The position numbers and the translations under genes are program-made. A stretch of DNA of 64,000 bases, taken from NCBI GenBank assembly GCA_021234155.1, contig JAJEKV010000050.1:8344765-8408764 (forward strand), in the 5' to 3' direction. Positions 55,181 through 64,000 of the stretch are shown here, piece after piece; position 1 is the stretch's first letter; the number at the start of each line of letters is the position of its first letter. This DNA is from Isoetes taiwanensis. Taxonomy: Eukaryota; Streptophyta; Lycopodiopsida; Isoetales; Isoetaceae. The notes beneath the pieces were generated by a model. That model had not been told where the DNA came from and did not search any database. It saw nothing but the letters and a program-made list of their open reading frames with translations.

Positions 55181-55559
55181 CATCTTCTCAAAATATAACT
55201 AGAATGATGAATGGGATGGTTTTGTAAGAAAAGTTAATGCGTCTAGATATCATCAATAATAAGATAAGTTTGGGGAGTAGCCATGCCAAAATACATTTTC
55301 ACTATTATTTGACTCAAAAGTCATTTTTGTGTAGTTGTTTACAAGTTGTGCACAAACTACAAACTCTACAACCCTTTTAGTCTTTATAACTCTTTGTAAC
55401 TATCACACAGATCCAACAAAGAATAATTTGATCATGATCAAATATTCATAAAAAATCTTTCATACTCCAAGGATTAAAAATAAAAAAAATGAGAGACACC
55501 TTCCCAAAATATACAGAGAATGATTAATGGGATGGTATTGAAGTGAATTAGCATGTAGG
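55181..55559. repeat. Array-unit 3' flank
   Basis: Holds the TTTATAACTCTTTGTAACTA block, GATCATGATCAAATATTCAT and the GAGACACCTTCCCAAAATAT word that precede each C-terminal exon. No gene. Confidence 0.7.
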
Positions 55560-55998
55560 CAGGTAAAGGTTAGATTAGAGTCTGGAAGTTTTGCAAGGAA
55601 CATGCTTGAAATGACTGGGCCTCCCTTTGGGATAATAGACCAACACAGTCTCGTAGCCCTCTTGTTTCACAAGGTTGTTCGCCACCTTGAGCTCTTCTAC
55701 TTTGGTGACATGGCCTCCGTCCCTAATTGTCTTGAAATGGGCCAGCATGTACTTGTCATCAGCTCAGCGTTCTCTAGCACTGCATTGTGCCAAGGTGTGG
55801 GAGTGTGGAATATCTGCTCACTTGAAGAACGTTGTATAGAAATGAAGGAAGAGTGGATGAGGTTGATGCCATATTTGGGACCTTTGTTGGGATGCCTGCA
55901 ACAAGGAACAAATCATCTGGATCATTCAAGATAAGCTGGAATATATCTAAACTAGCAAATATTGCTTATGAGTGAATAGCGAGACGAATTTGAAGTTG
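55560..55998 (-). pseudogene. DIT1/PvcA-like isocyanide synthase, C-terminal exon (copy I)
   Basis: The minus strand carries the C-terminal exon. Relative to the canonical copies it has a 7-bp insertion near 55765 (CAGCTCAGCGTTCTCTAGCA), shared with copy J, so the frame shifts after TPWHN. The middle exon is absent. The sequence leaves the unit at about 55996 (GACGAATTTGAAG) and enters the GGCGGCCGGC module. Confidence 0.72.
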
Positions 55999-56870
55999 TT
56001 AGATCTGCACGGCGGCCGGCTTAAGATCATCATCATCATTCCATGCATAATATTCATCTATTAAAAATAAAGCACTATTACTGGTTTAGAATTGGCGGCA
56101 ATGATGTGGTTTGGCTCAGTAACGCTGCATTTTATAGTTTTTAAGAATAATTTTCTTAAAAAACACCTTCCTTCCAGTCCAATCCTAAAAACACCTTCCT
56201 TCCAATCCAATCCTTTGTCTCAACCCTCAAGCTTGCAAAGTCACGGGCGTGGAGGCATAAATTAATGTCTTTTGGTCAGCTTTTCCAGCAATTTGACCTA
56301 GCAGTTTCATTAAAACACTTTTTACACACAAGTTTATGTTGAGCAAAAGTTTCTCTTCTTAGGAGTTTTGCTCTAGCAAAAACTATCTTTGACAACATTT
56401 TTAAATGATGATAAACCCGGTGAACATACATTAGGGGTTTCCATCATAATGGCATGCCAACATTTTTAGATGATATTAAACCCAGTGAACATACATTACA
56501 TGCCAAACTTGAGGAAGGCCAAAGGGCTCTTCGGTGCTATCAAGAAATGCAATTACCTAGTGTGGGCTAATAAGTATGTTGATACAACTGCAAATGCAAT
56601 TACCTGGAGTGCAATGCAATTATCTGGAGTGTTGATACATAAATATGTTTAATCAAGAAATGAAAATATCTGGGGTGCTGACTAATAAGTATGTTTATAA
56701 CTAAAAGACATGCAAATATCTACGTGGAAAATGTCTGCTGAATAAGCTAAATTGGGACACAAAGTGAAGACAACATAGAGTATGCTCCCAACAAGTTCGT
56801 ATAAGCTCCCAACATTTACAAGTTACCTTATGCCCAGCAACACTGGGCACCGTTACTAGAGGTATTTGCC
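55999..56870. repeat. Array module (copy of 28.46-29.32 kb)
   Basis: Blocks GGCGGCCGGCTTAAGATCAT, CACCTTCCTTCCAATCCAAT, TCTTCTTAGGAGTTTTGCTC, GAAATGCAATTACCTAGTGT, GAGTATGCTCCCAACAAGTT and hairpin GCCCAGCAACACTGGGC followed by ACCGTTACTAG occur in the same order as at 28.46 kb. Confidence 0.65.
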
Positions 56871-57470
56871 ATACGCACATTTCTTCGAGGTCGTTTATTA
56901 GAGGAGGAAGCAAAAGAAAAGGAAAGGAAGAAGATACCATGTTTTGATATTTTTCTTTTTTTCCTTTTGGTTGGTTGTATCATTCACTATGACCAAGGGT
57001 CGATCATAACACGTGATGCCAATTACGCTCAATATGTTTGTAGAGTTATTAGCATTGTCCCTCTGGCACTAATCTTGTAACAATTATAATCTACCTAGAT
57101 TGTTAGCTTTAGTGCATGTTGGATATGATTTTTGTTTTGTAAGAAAAGTTAATGCATCTAGACATCATCAATAGATAAGAGTAGCCATGCCGAAATATTA
57201 TATGAGGACTAAATTTTCACTATTATTTGACTCAATAAAGTCATTTTTGTGCAATTGTTTACATGTTGTGAGTGTCACAAACTACAAACTCTACAACCCT
57301 TTTAGTCTTTATAACTCTTTGTAACTATCACACAGATCCAACAAAGAATAATTTGATCGTGAACAAATATTCATCAAAAATCTTTCATATTCCAAGGAAA
57401 AATAGAAAAAATTAGAGACACCTTCCCAAAATATACAGAGAATGATGAATGGGATGGTATTGAAGTGAAT
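56871..57470. repeat. Array-unit flank
   Basis: Continues the unit with GAGGAGGAAGCAAAAGAAAA, TATCATTCACTATGACCAAG, AGATTGTTAGCTTTAGTGCA and the 3'-flank block including GTTTACATGTTGTGAGTGTC. That last word corresponds to the empty insertion site of the 8.6-kb transposon. Confidence 0.7.
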
Positions 57471-57861
57471 TAGCCTATAGGCAGGTTAAGGTTAGATTAG
57501 AGTCTGGAAGTTTTGCAAGGAAAATGCTTGAAATGACTGGGCCTCCCTTTAGGATAATAGACCGGCACAGACTCGTAACCTTCTTGTTTCACAAGGTTGT
57601 CTGCCACCTTGAGCTCTTCTACTTTGGTGACATGGCCTCCATCCCTAATTGGTCCTGAAATGGGTCAGCATGTACTTGTCATCAGCTCAACATTCTTCAG
57701 CACTACATTGTGCCAAGGTGTGGGAATGTGGAATACCTGCTCACTTGAAGAACGTTGTATAGAAATGAAGGAAGAGTGGATGAGGTTGATGCCATACATG
57801 GGAACTTTGTTGGGATGCCTGCAACAAGGAACAAATCATCTGAATCAGACATGGGCCCAAG
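57471..57861 (-). pseudogene. DIT1/PvcA-like isocyanide synthase, C-terminal exon (copy J)
   Basis: Close to copy I, including the same insertion (CAGCTCAACATTCTTCAGCA). It is cut at about 57861 and joined directly to the flank of copy K, giving two C-terminal exons head to tail. Confidence 0.72.
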
Positions 57862-58350
57862 TCATCAAAATGAGACACCTTCTCAAAATATACAGAGAAT
57901 GATGAATGGGATGGTATTGAAGTGAATTAGCATATAGGCAGGTTAGCGTTAGATTAGAGTCTGGAATTTTTGCAAGGAACATGCTTGAAATGACTGGGCC
58001 TCCCTTTGGGATAATAAACCAACACAGTCTCGTAGCCCTCTTGTTTCACAAGGTTGTTTGCCACCTTGAGCTCTTCTACTTTGGTTGGATGGCCTCCATC
58101 CCTAATTGTCTTGAATGGGCCAGCATGTACTTGCCATCAGCCTTCTCCAGCACTGCATTGTGCCAAGGTGTGGGAATGTGGAATATCTGCTCGCTTGAAG
58201 AACATTGTACAGAAATGAAGGAAGAATGGATGAGATTGATGCCATACTTGGGACCTTTGTTGGGATGCCTGCAATAAGGGACAAATCTGAATCATTCAAG
58301 ATAAGCTGGAATATATCTAAACAAGAAAATATTGCTTACGGGTGAATAGA
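57862..58350. repeat. 489-bp block identical to 26902-27390
   Basis: Line-by-line comparison shows no difference over 489 bases, at an offset of 30,960. The next bases diverge at once (GAGAGACGAATTC against GATAGACGAATTT). Other copies of the family differ throughout. Confidence 0.93.
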
Positions 58351-58672
58351 TAGACGAATTTGAAGAGGAAATACCCATTCCACAAGTGTGGAGTATGCTC
58401 TGTTCCCTTGCAAGATGTGAAGCAAAGTCATATATTACTAACTTGTTCACTTCATATTTTAAACTTCCAGATTACCAGTATCATCGAAAAGCCAACATTC
58501 CTGCAAAGTCTCTATTTTCTGGATGGCAGCTTAGTACAACACTCATGCCAAGTCCTCATACATAAACCTTGAGAATCCACGGCATAGTGATCTTGTCTCT
58601 GGATCATTGTCGATGTCATTTCTTATCTCTAAAATCTCCGTCCCGAAAATTGACAAGAGGACCTTGCCGTCG
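57862..58672 (-). pseudogene. DIT1/PvcA-like isocyanide synthase (copy K)
   Basis: The minus strand has the C-terminal exon (about 57960-58290) and the 3' part of the middle exon (about 58430-58670), the latter with a 10-bp deletion near 58510 and loss of TTGTG near 58546. Its first 489 bases are identical to 26902-27390. Beyond base 58350 the two copies differ at several per cent of positions. The copy stops at about 58664 (GACAAGAGGACC). Confidence 0.75.
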
Positions 58673-58890
58673 GTCAATATAAATACAATATATTGATTTT
58701 GTATTTACCAAAATACCCCCAAAGCTTTTGGCTGTTGAAGCCAACGTCTCCAAAATTTTTCACGACAGTTGGGATCCCTTGTGCTCATGCCGCTGGAGAC
58801 ACTACAATCTTATGCACCTATGGAATATTCTCTTCAGGCTTATTAGGATACTTATGCAGAAGTAATTGTATGTTCACTGCTTCATTCGGA
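58673..58890. repeat. Left part of the dispersed repeat split by the LINE
   Basis: 58790-58890 matches 39.65-39.72 kb (TCTTCAGGCTTATTAGGATA and ACTTATGCAGAAGTAATTG). On the minus strand it reads, with stops, LLLHKYPNKPEE and GIPTVVKNFGDVGFNSQKLW, which looks like a broken protein-coding exon of unknown identity. Confidence 0.55.
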
Positions 58891-58928
58891 GGAAGGAAGG
58901 AAGGAAGGAAGGAAGGAAGGAAGGAAGG
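58891..58928. repeat. (GGAA)n microsatellite, LINE 3' tail
   Basis: About nine perfect GGAA units. On the element's strand this is a TTCC tail in the position where other LINEs carry poly(A). Confidence 0.9.
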
Positions 58929-61524
58929 TATTTTTATCGTCCACGGAGACCAATCGGTCTATGGGACACAACACAAAAGCGCAGCAAGCGGATTACTACC
59001 CGGATTAAAAAACCCCCCGCCCCGAAGGGTTTTCGAGGGAAAAACCGTGGCAGCAATCAGCCTGCTGACAAATTGTTCCAATATACGAAATGCAAAAACA
59101 CACAAATATATACACTCATGCACCGCACCCGTAGTGCCTGATCAGGGGGCAGCCAGGCGGGGGCAAAGGTGAGCTCGCAGATCCAGTACCTCCTGAATGT
59201 ACGACCCCAGAGCACGTACTGACGGCGTGTTCATCAGCAAATGTAGGGGCAAGTCCGCCCGCATAAGGGAGCATATCCGCCCAGACCGACCAATGCCGGG
59301 CAACTCGAAAGTGTGAGACTCATCCTCAATGGCACCCGCTTGACAAAGACCGACAGAGCCTGCCCCCGGCGGGGGCTCCCCATTCCACCCCGCCTGCCTC
59401 GATCGCGAAGATGGTAGGCACCGCGGGCGAATGGAGGCAATGAGTCTCAAGCTTTTCGGGCGTACCGGGAACGCAGTAGAGCTGCGGGTCCCGGCTAACA
59501 CGGGGTTGATGTGCTCCTTGTAATGGGCCGCTTTGACCGCTCCTAGAGCCCCGAGGTCCCGTGAGCTTGCCAAGGAAGCAAGCGTCCGTGTATTCCCAGT
59601 ATCACGATCGGCCTCTCGTGTCCACCGCGACGCACTGTGTTCTGCACATTCCATCCGGGCGAACCACCGATCTCTTTACCCCTCCAACAGCCCCCGAGCA
59701 TACCAAGGCCCATTGCCACAACGTAAGCCGGTCGCGGGGGCCGAGCATCATCCACATTAACCACTTTCTCAAAATAGACGATGTGTCTATCAAGGGTCAC
59801 TGCTGAATCGGCAAGAATCCGGTTTTCTGCAGCCCGAGAATCCGATAGGGGACCGGGGTTTCACCCCAAGTGCCGTGCTAAAAAATGCCTTCTCGCACTG
59901 CCTCCAAGTCATTCCAGTCGCCAAAGAGACGCAGGGCCCCAAACCTCGACCCCCGCATGAAGGACAGTTCGACCCGATTGCCCAAAAACAGATGTGACCG
60001 ATGGCCCCAATCATAGAGCTCACCGGGTGATCAAGTGTTCTTGACGATGGCATAAATCGCTTCCGGCCTGGCTGTCACCCGCAGCGGATGGACACCTCCC
60101 AACAGAGGCGAGGAGGGGAACTCGACCCCTAGGTACTTGTAGGTGGGCGTGACCACCACAAAAGTTGTCCCCCGATATGTGAGTGCGGAGGCGGGGGGTG
60201 GCGTGAAGAGGATATGAGAACCACCGGTCTTGGCCGATTCACGCCGCATGTTCAGAGCCCGGCGTATCGTGTCTAGGCATCCGGATGAGACCGCATAGCT
60301 TCCGGGTGTGGGCCGAAGGTCAACATCATCCGCATAGATGAGTTGGCGATGACCTGGTGCAAAAGATGTATGCCATCCCCCCATGCTCGCGAAGCCGTGG
60401 CTCTAACCGATCAATGTAGAGGCCAAAAGTGTTGGTGAGAGGGGGCAGCCCCGCTGGACCGATACTACCGGTGAATGCTTGGCCTGTTTGCCGCATCCTC
60501 GCCAATCAGATATGGCATTCTCGCATGTGCAGCGGCAGCCCCAGCTGACGCAGCTTCAGCCCATAGCTTTTCCCGGGGATCAGACAAAAGCCTTCGCTAA
60601 GTCCACAAAGCAATACAAGTCCCGCCATGGTTCCGCTTTGTCTTCAATCGCCCGCAGTTGTAAAGATATGGTCAATCGCTGAGTGGCGGGGTCTAAAGCC
60701 CGCTTGTGTGAGGGCTCGCGACATCACGCCTTCGCCCGGGGTCAATCGCTACTCGAGAATGCCACCAACAGCTTGGCAAACACCGAATCGACCATGATCG
60801 TCCGGTAATTGGCCTGACAAAGTGGGTCACCCGCCTTGTGAATGGGGACAACCCCGCTTGTGGTCCATTGTCCGGGAAACCTTCCCGCAATGCTCGTTGA
60901 ACAGGGGTAGTGAGGATCGGCACCAGCCGCCGCCCCCCGCCATTTGAGTAATTCGGCCCGCATACCATCGAAGTTCACCGCCTTCCCATTAGCCGGCCAA
61001 GGCGGGCCCTCCACAACATCCTCCTCCCCGCGAGAACCAATGCGGGGCCATCCCGTGGGGGGTATGGGCGAGGCGTCCCTCGTGGGTCATAGAGCAGCCG
61101 TAGTACTGTTCCCACTACCCGGGTGTGATATCCCCTGTAGGCTGGGCTGGCCTTCAAAGCACTCTGCGCCAAAAGGTTTGAGGATGAGTGTCCAAAGGCC
61201 GAACATCTCCCCCCGATGCGGGCAAGGTACCGCCTTTGTCTCCCTTCGGATGGGCGCTGCATCGCGGTGGTGGCTCGCGACGCCGGGTACCGGATCCGTG
61301 ATGTGACCGAGCCGGCGCTTGCGTTTTTACACTCGCATCAAACCACCGGTTCTAGCTGAAATGTTGCCGCCCCCGAAAGCGGCGCGGGGGGAGGGGGTCC
61401 GCCAGCACCTCGGCCCGGCCGCATCCCGTAATAGCGGGTCAACCGGTCCGCCTCGCCGCTCTAGTGTGGGGGTCCGCAGAATTGCTGGCAGGGCGTCCAT
61501 GAGCATCTCGGCGTAGTCCTCTAG
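58891..61524 (-). mobile_element. GC-rich LINE with (GGAA)n tail
   Basis: Minus strand. Frames include a reverse transcriptase with KAVNFDGMRAELLKW, GQWTTSGVVPIHKAGDPLCQ, ANYRTIMVDSVFAKLL, VQRGCPLSPTL, the catalytic LIYADDVDLRP and YKYLGVEF, followed by a C-terminal region with TALGVKP, VYFEKVVNVDDARPPRPAY and GWNVQN. No endonuclease or intact ORF remains, and several frameshifts occur. Its 3' end is a GGAA/TTCC run (58891-58928). The flanks reunite to match the uninterrupted repeat at 39.70-39.73 kb, which fixes both borders to within a few bases. It is strikingly GC-rich compared with its surroundings. Relics of the same family lie at 21.8 and 23.7 kb. Confidence 0.88.
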
Positions 61525-61975
61525 AACCCACTTGTAGAAGGAGATATATTGCCTCCTGCAACTTCTTGTCTCCCTGGAGATCTTCCAAATCATCAAATTC
61601 TTTCTAATCATGAGGATGGGGAAGCAATATAATTTGTATTTGCAGTCTGTTAGAATACAATTTATATGATTCGAGATAAAACATATCTTTAAGCTTTTAT
61701 TTTAAATAGAAATGTTTTATCAAGTTTCTGTTTTCTAATAGAAATGCTTCTGTTACAATACGTGAGGGTATGGTAAATGCAAAAATTAAAGGGGCATTTC
61801 AAATATTATGAGGTCATAACAGTAAACACAATAAACTATAAGGGCATCTTGGACATTAATTTTGTAGTTGAATCGTATCATAGTTGACTCAAGGGCATTT
61901 TGGCAGTTCTAGAAACATTAGGGGCATTTTGGAAAAAAACCCAAATTGTAGGGGCATTTTGTGATTTTTTTCCAA
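61525..61975. repeat. Right part of the dispersed repeat split by the LINE
   Basis: Matches 39.73-40.19 kb: GAACCCACTTGTAGAAGG, CAACTTCTTGTCTCCCTGGA, TCTAATCATGAGGATGGGGA and ATAAACTATAAGGGCAT. No gene is recognised. Confidence 0.75.
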
Positions 61976-62329
61976 AAAGTTAATGCATCTAGACATCACC
62001 AATAGATAAGATAAGCATTTTTACATTCACGGAGACCCCAAAGTTTTTATGTTGTTTGGGGAGTAGAGCCATGCCAAAATATTGTCAGAGGACCACATTT
62101 TCACTATTACTTGACTCAACAGTCATTTTTCTGCATTTGTTTGGAGACTAACAAGTTACAGATGGCATAAACTACAAACTCTACAACCCTTTTAGTCTTT
62201 ATAACTCTTTGTGACTACCACACAGGTCCAACAAAGAATAATTTGATCATGAACAAATATTCATCAAAAATCGAAAAATAATAAAATTAGAGACACCTTC
62301 CCAAAATATACAGAGAATGATGAATGGGA
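61976..62329. repeat. Array-unit 3' flank
   Basis: AAGTTAATGCATCTAGACAT, ATGCCAAAATATTGTCAGAG, the CTTTATAACTCTTTGTGACT block and GAGACACCTTCCCAAAATAT, as beside the other gene copies. Confidence 0.7.
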
Positions 62330-64000
62330 TGGTATTGAAGTGAATTAGCCTCTAGGCAGGTTAAGGTTAGATTAGAGTCTAGAAGTTTTGCAAGGAACAT
62401 GCTTGAAATGACTGGGCCTCCCTTTGGGATAATAGACCAACACAGTCTCGTAGCCCTCTTGCTTCACAAGGTTGTCCGCCACCTTGAGCTCTTCTACTTT
62501 GGTGACATGGCCTCCGTCCCTAATTGTCTTGAAATGGGCCAGCATGTACTTGCCATCAGCCTTCTCCAAAGACTTTGCATTGTGCCAAGGTGTGGAATGT
62601 GGAATATCCGCTCACTTGAAGAACGTTATGCCGAAAATGAAGGAAGAGTGGATGAGGTTGATGCCATACTTGGGACCTTTGTTGGGATGCACGCAACAAG
62701 GAACAAATCATGTGAATCATTCAAGATAAGCCGGAATATATCCGAACAAGAAAATATTGCTTACGTGAATAGAGAGATCTAATTTGAAGAGGAAACACCC
62801 ATTCCACAAGTGTGGAGTATGCTCTGTTCCTCCGCAAGAGATGTGAAGCAAAGTCGATATTACTAATCTCTTCAGTTCACATTTTAAACTTCTAGCTTAC
62901 CAAAGATCATCGAGAAGCCAACATTCCCCGCAAAGTTTCTCGCGGGATTTTCTAGATGGCGCCTTAGTACAACACTTTCGTGTTGTGCCAAGTCCTCATA
63001 CATAAACCTTGAGAATCCACGGTATAGTGATCTTGTCTCTCGATCATTGTCGATGTCATTTCTTATCTCTCGAAACCTCCGTCCCGAAAAGTGACAAGAG
63101 GATCCTCCTTGCGCCTCTCGCCCCCAAAGTTAAGTTAGTCTTAACTGGGTGGTCCACTTCTCTTCCTTCTATCGGTTCAGCAAGAATCGCATCCACTATC
63201 GCACGCCTTGTCAGCGGCATAATGAAGTCATCCAAATTTTGTAGAAGCCGATTAGATCGTGGTACAATTCAGCAGCCCATTTCCCGCAAAACAAGACCAT
63301 ACATGTGCACATTTGCATCATCAATACCGCCTGTTTACAACATAAGTATTAGAATTAGTAAACTAGCAAGTCATCGCTTCTTCATTCTACTAACTTACAA
63401 GTTCAACTTACAGAGGTCCGAGAATACATGTCCATCGAGACAATGTTATAGTGAGCTCCGTGAGGATAAACCTGTTGGATTAGATCTCAACCTTCTTCAT
63501 AGAATGAAGAGCCAACTCCTCGCCTTTGTCGTGAGCTTGCCCATCACCTTGGCGGGGTTGCAAGACTTGAAGGGGAAAGAAGGCAATATGAATTCAACCG
63601 AATGTTTCTCTCCACATAGTACTTGACTTGAGCCATGAACTTGGCTTTCCCTCCACCGGTGAACCACCGGGTCATGCTTAGGAAAATGCAGCAGGTGCTT
63701 CTCGAAAACATCAACCACTTTAGTAACAACATGCTCAATCTTTGGTCCGTAATCAACAAATGAGAAATGCATGCTTGATGCTTGCTCGGGTTTCTCAAGC
63801 AAAACTAGTAGCAAGATACTCCATAGCATCTGCACCCGGGTTTCCTACAGTAACGATTCCCCAGATACCACGCTCTCCACTGGATTCATCCCTGGATCAT
63901 AACATTAAACTATGAGAAAAGAACATAACAATTGTGATAATCACTTAGTCAAGTTCAGTTAGCAATCAGATTAGTTAAGCTAGATTTTTTTGGGATATGA
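62330..64000 (-). pseudogene. DIT1/PvcA-like isocyanide synthase (copy L), runs off the window
   Basis: Minus strand, 5' to 3': catalytic exon (about 63400-63835), middle exon (about 62880-63340) and C-terminal exon (62372-62720). The catalytic exon frame contains MHFSFVDYGPKIEHVVTKVV, HFPKHD and SVEFILPSFPFKSCNPAKVM followed by GK. The C-terminal exon has a 65-codon open frame ending CKTSRL. Frameshifts occur at GK/LTTKA, around FPKHD and in the middle exon. Upstream (63836-64000) it matches 20361-20520 of copy D and shows the site without the 458-bp MITE. The gene's 5' exon would lie beyond the window. Confidence 0.8.

Overview
The window looks like repeat-dominated, intron-bearing nuclear DNA of a land plant, possibly a seed-free plant (fern, lycophyte or bryophyte). 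I base this on plant-type Ty1/copia and L1 pol relics, a Ty3/gypsy integrase scrap, broken exons of a plant PKHD-type 2OG-Fe(II) hydroxylase, and plant-style introns. The species cannot be fixed from the sequence. No clearly intact housekeeping gene is visible. Most open frames are shadows or low-complexity sequence.

Layout. 1-1.4 kb: a GC-rich direct-repeat pair. 4.3-6.06 kb: a 1.75-kb almost pure pyrimidine tract. 6-14 kb: AT-rich sequence with no recognisable gene. 14.3-29.7 kb, 38.3-41.9 kb and 55-64 kb: a decayed, segmentally duplicated array. Its unit carries, mostly on the minus strand, a gene whose protein carries the hallmarks of the DIT1/PvcA isocyanide-synthase family. About a dozen copies remain, all broken, with introns and 3' flanks partly kept. 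The array is interrupted by L1 pieces (one with a 17-bp target-site duplication), by a 458-bp MITE with an 11-bp duplication, and at 58.9-61.5 kb by a GC-rich LINE with a (GGAA)n tail. 42.8-47.3 kb: a Ty3 integrase scrap, a 322-bp MITE with a perfect 9-bp duplication, out-of-order PKHD hydroxylase exons and a Helitron-like 3' end. 48.4-50.8 kb: a 5'-truncated copia element. 51.3-53.2 kb: a 5'-truncated L1.

The most interesting object is an 8,582-bp terminal-inverted-repeat element at 29,752-38,333, inserted in the 3' flank of one array unit with a 4-bp CAAG duplication; sister units show the empty site. It holds two divergent, intron-containing genes. One (minus) encodes a multidomain transposase-like protein: Pro-rich N-terminus, Cys/His cluster, RNase H-like core with a GHTHDQID motif, a chromatin-reader-like C-terminal segment and an acidic tail. 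The other (plus) encodes a ParB/sulfiredoxin-like domain followed by a beta-class DNA amino-methyltransferase (DIPYG, QKP and DAFSGTGTT motifs), a prokaryote/phage-style arrangement. About 31 copies of the palindrome GGTATAAATTTATACC and variants lie only in this element, all in the promoter or introns, in places nested into long palindromes. The likely logic is a eukaryotic DNA transposon carrying its own DNA methyltransferase plus an array of palindromic sites that the transposase or methylase may bind. Both genes in this copy carry frameshifts and stops, so this copy is probably dead unless some of these are assembly errors.
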